Assembly (NCBI GenBank): GCA_029204225.1
Contig: CM055111.1
Span: 21,347,051-21,411,050, forward strand
DNA length: 64,000 nt
Direction of reading: 5' to 3'
From: Diphasiastrum complanatum
Taxonomy: Eukaryota > Streptophyta > Lycopodiopsida > Lycopodiales > Lycopodiaceae
The stretch's first letter is position 1. Each line of letters starts with the position of its first letter. Position numbers and translations under genes: made by a program. This document shows, in pieces, positions 63,299-64,000 of the stretch. The notes below the pieces were generated by a model. The model was not told where the DNA came from. It saw only the letters and a list, made by a program, of their open reading frames with translations, and did no database searches.

Positions 63299-64000
63299 GC
63301 TTGCTTGGAACTTCCCATGGTTTGGGGATCCGACCCTCAAAACTTTCTTGGATTTGAAAATCCAAGAATGTTTTCTCATATGGATAGTCCAAGATTTATG
63401 TTTTTTAGTTGATTTTTCCAAGATGGAACTAAAAAATTTTTGTCAACAAACCTCAACCTTACACTTTGAAAAGATAGAATGTTGAGAACCTTAGACTACT
63501 ATGAAAATCCAAGCAGTCAAAACTGACTGAATCTCAAATTGTGGGAAGCCCTCAAGGCCAGGACTTTCCACTATACAAGAAAATATACATCCTAATGTAA
63601 GTTCTCATGTGCACATAAGCATTCTAGTCATGTCTTTTTTTGTAGGTAGTTTACTTGTTTTAATAGGTTGCATTGACACTTGGCATATATATACTCCATT
63701 GAGCCCAAAATGCTAGACCAATACGATATGAGTAAATGTACACAGATGCAGAATTGCCTCTAAACCTAGTGGAAAGGGCAATTGCCTATTTCTTAAAGCA
63801 TAAAGATTGGAGACGCCAACGATCTGACTTTTTTTTGCAGTTGAAATATTGTAATTTGTCAATTTCATTGACTTTTAATATATTAGCGTTTTTCCAAACT
63901 TCAAGGTTGATGATATGTCATTAGAATGAGTTCATATATCGTTCTTGCCTCACAAATGCCCATGTTCTTACTGTCGTAAAACGTGGGGATGATCGGCAGC
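63299..64000. repeat. Right arm of the inverted duplication, continuing off the window
   Basis: Reverse complement of 21773-22455 with small differences. The last bases (GTGGGGATGATCGGCAGC) are the inverted end of the same copia 3' LTR, followed inward by the target site GTAAG in its original form. An inverted copia copy is therefore expected beyond 64000. Confidence 0.9.

Overview
This is nuclear DNA of a land plant with a large, transposon-rich genome. It carries one spliced, plant-type housekeeping gene, RCL1 (RNA 3'-terminal phosphate cyclase-like protein). The rest is mostly Ty1/copia and Ty3/gypsy LTR retrotransposons primed by initiator Met-tRNA, a LINE family and a hAT transposase, nearly all decayed. 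A seed-free vascular plant (fern or lycophyte) or a gymnosperm would fit; the sequence alone does not decide.

Layout. 1-6.7 kb: gypsy remnants, a palindromic GC-rich array, a TGAGTCA-rich minisatellite and a probable long copia LTR. 6.7-15 kb: a copia gag, a copia reverse transcriptase/RNase H, two diverged copies of an unrecognised intron-containing protein family ('family X', 8.2-9.8 kb minus and 11.7-13.8 kb plus), and another unrecognised broken coding region (13.9-15.1 kb). 15.8-21.8 kb: two copies of one copia family facing away from each other, with an unrelated LTR between them. 21.8-22.5 kb: one arm of an inverted duplication whose partner is the last 700 bases of the window.

24,174-62,119 minus: RCL1, six exons, 378 codons, all reading frames and splice sites consistent. 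Exons 2-6 lie within 1.7 kb, while exon 1 is 36 kb away at 61.9-62.1 kb. Intron 1 (36,093 bases) holds: a hAT transposase gene (29.6-39.2 kb) split by a complete non-autonomous LTR retrotransposon (29,973-34,641, target duplication GGCAG) that carries a broken host-derived methionine sulfoxide reductase A; two copies of a LINE with pyrimidine-repeat tails; a truncated second copy of the MsrA-carrying element; and a copia element whose short LTRs contain a tRNA-like Pol III promoter (59.7-60.0 kb). That copia was split by a gypsy element (46,679-58,687, target duplication ACTCA), itself split by a young chromodomain gypsy element (52,116-58,190, target duplication ATACC, 2 differences between its 358-base LTRs).

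Only RCL1 looks functional as a host gene. Its upstream region has a (GA)n leader tract and an inverted pair of telo boxes, which suits a ribosome-biogenesis gene. The most unusual items are the tRNA-like LTR pair, the MsrA-capturing LTR element, family X with its conserved intron, and the inverted duplication flanking RCL1.
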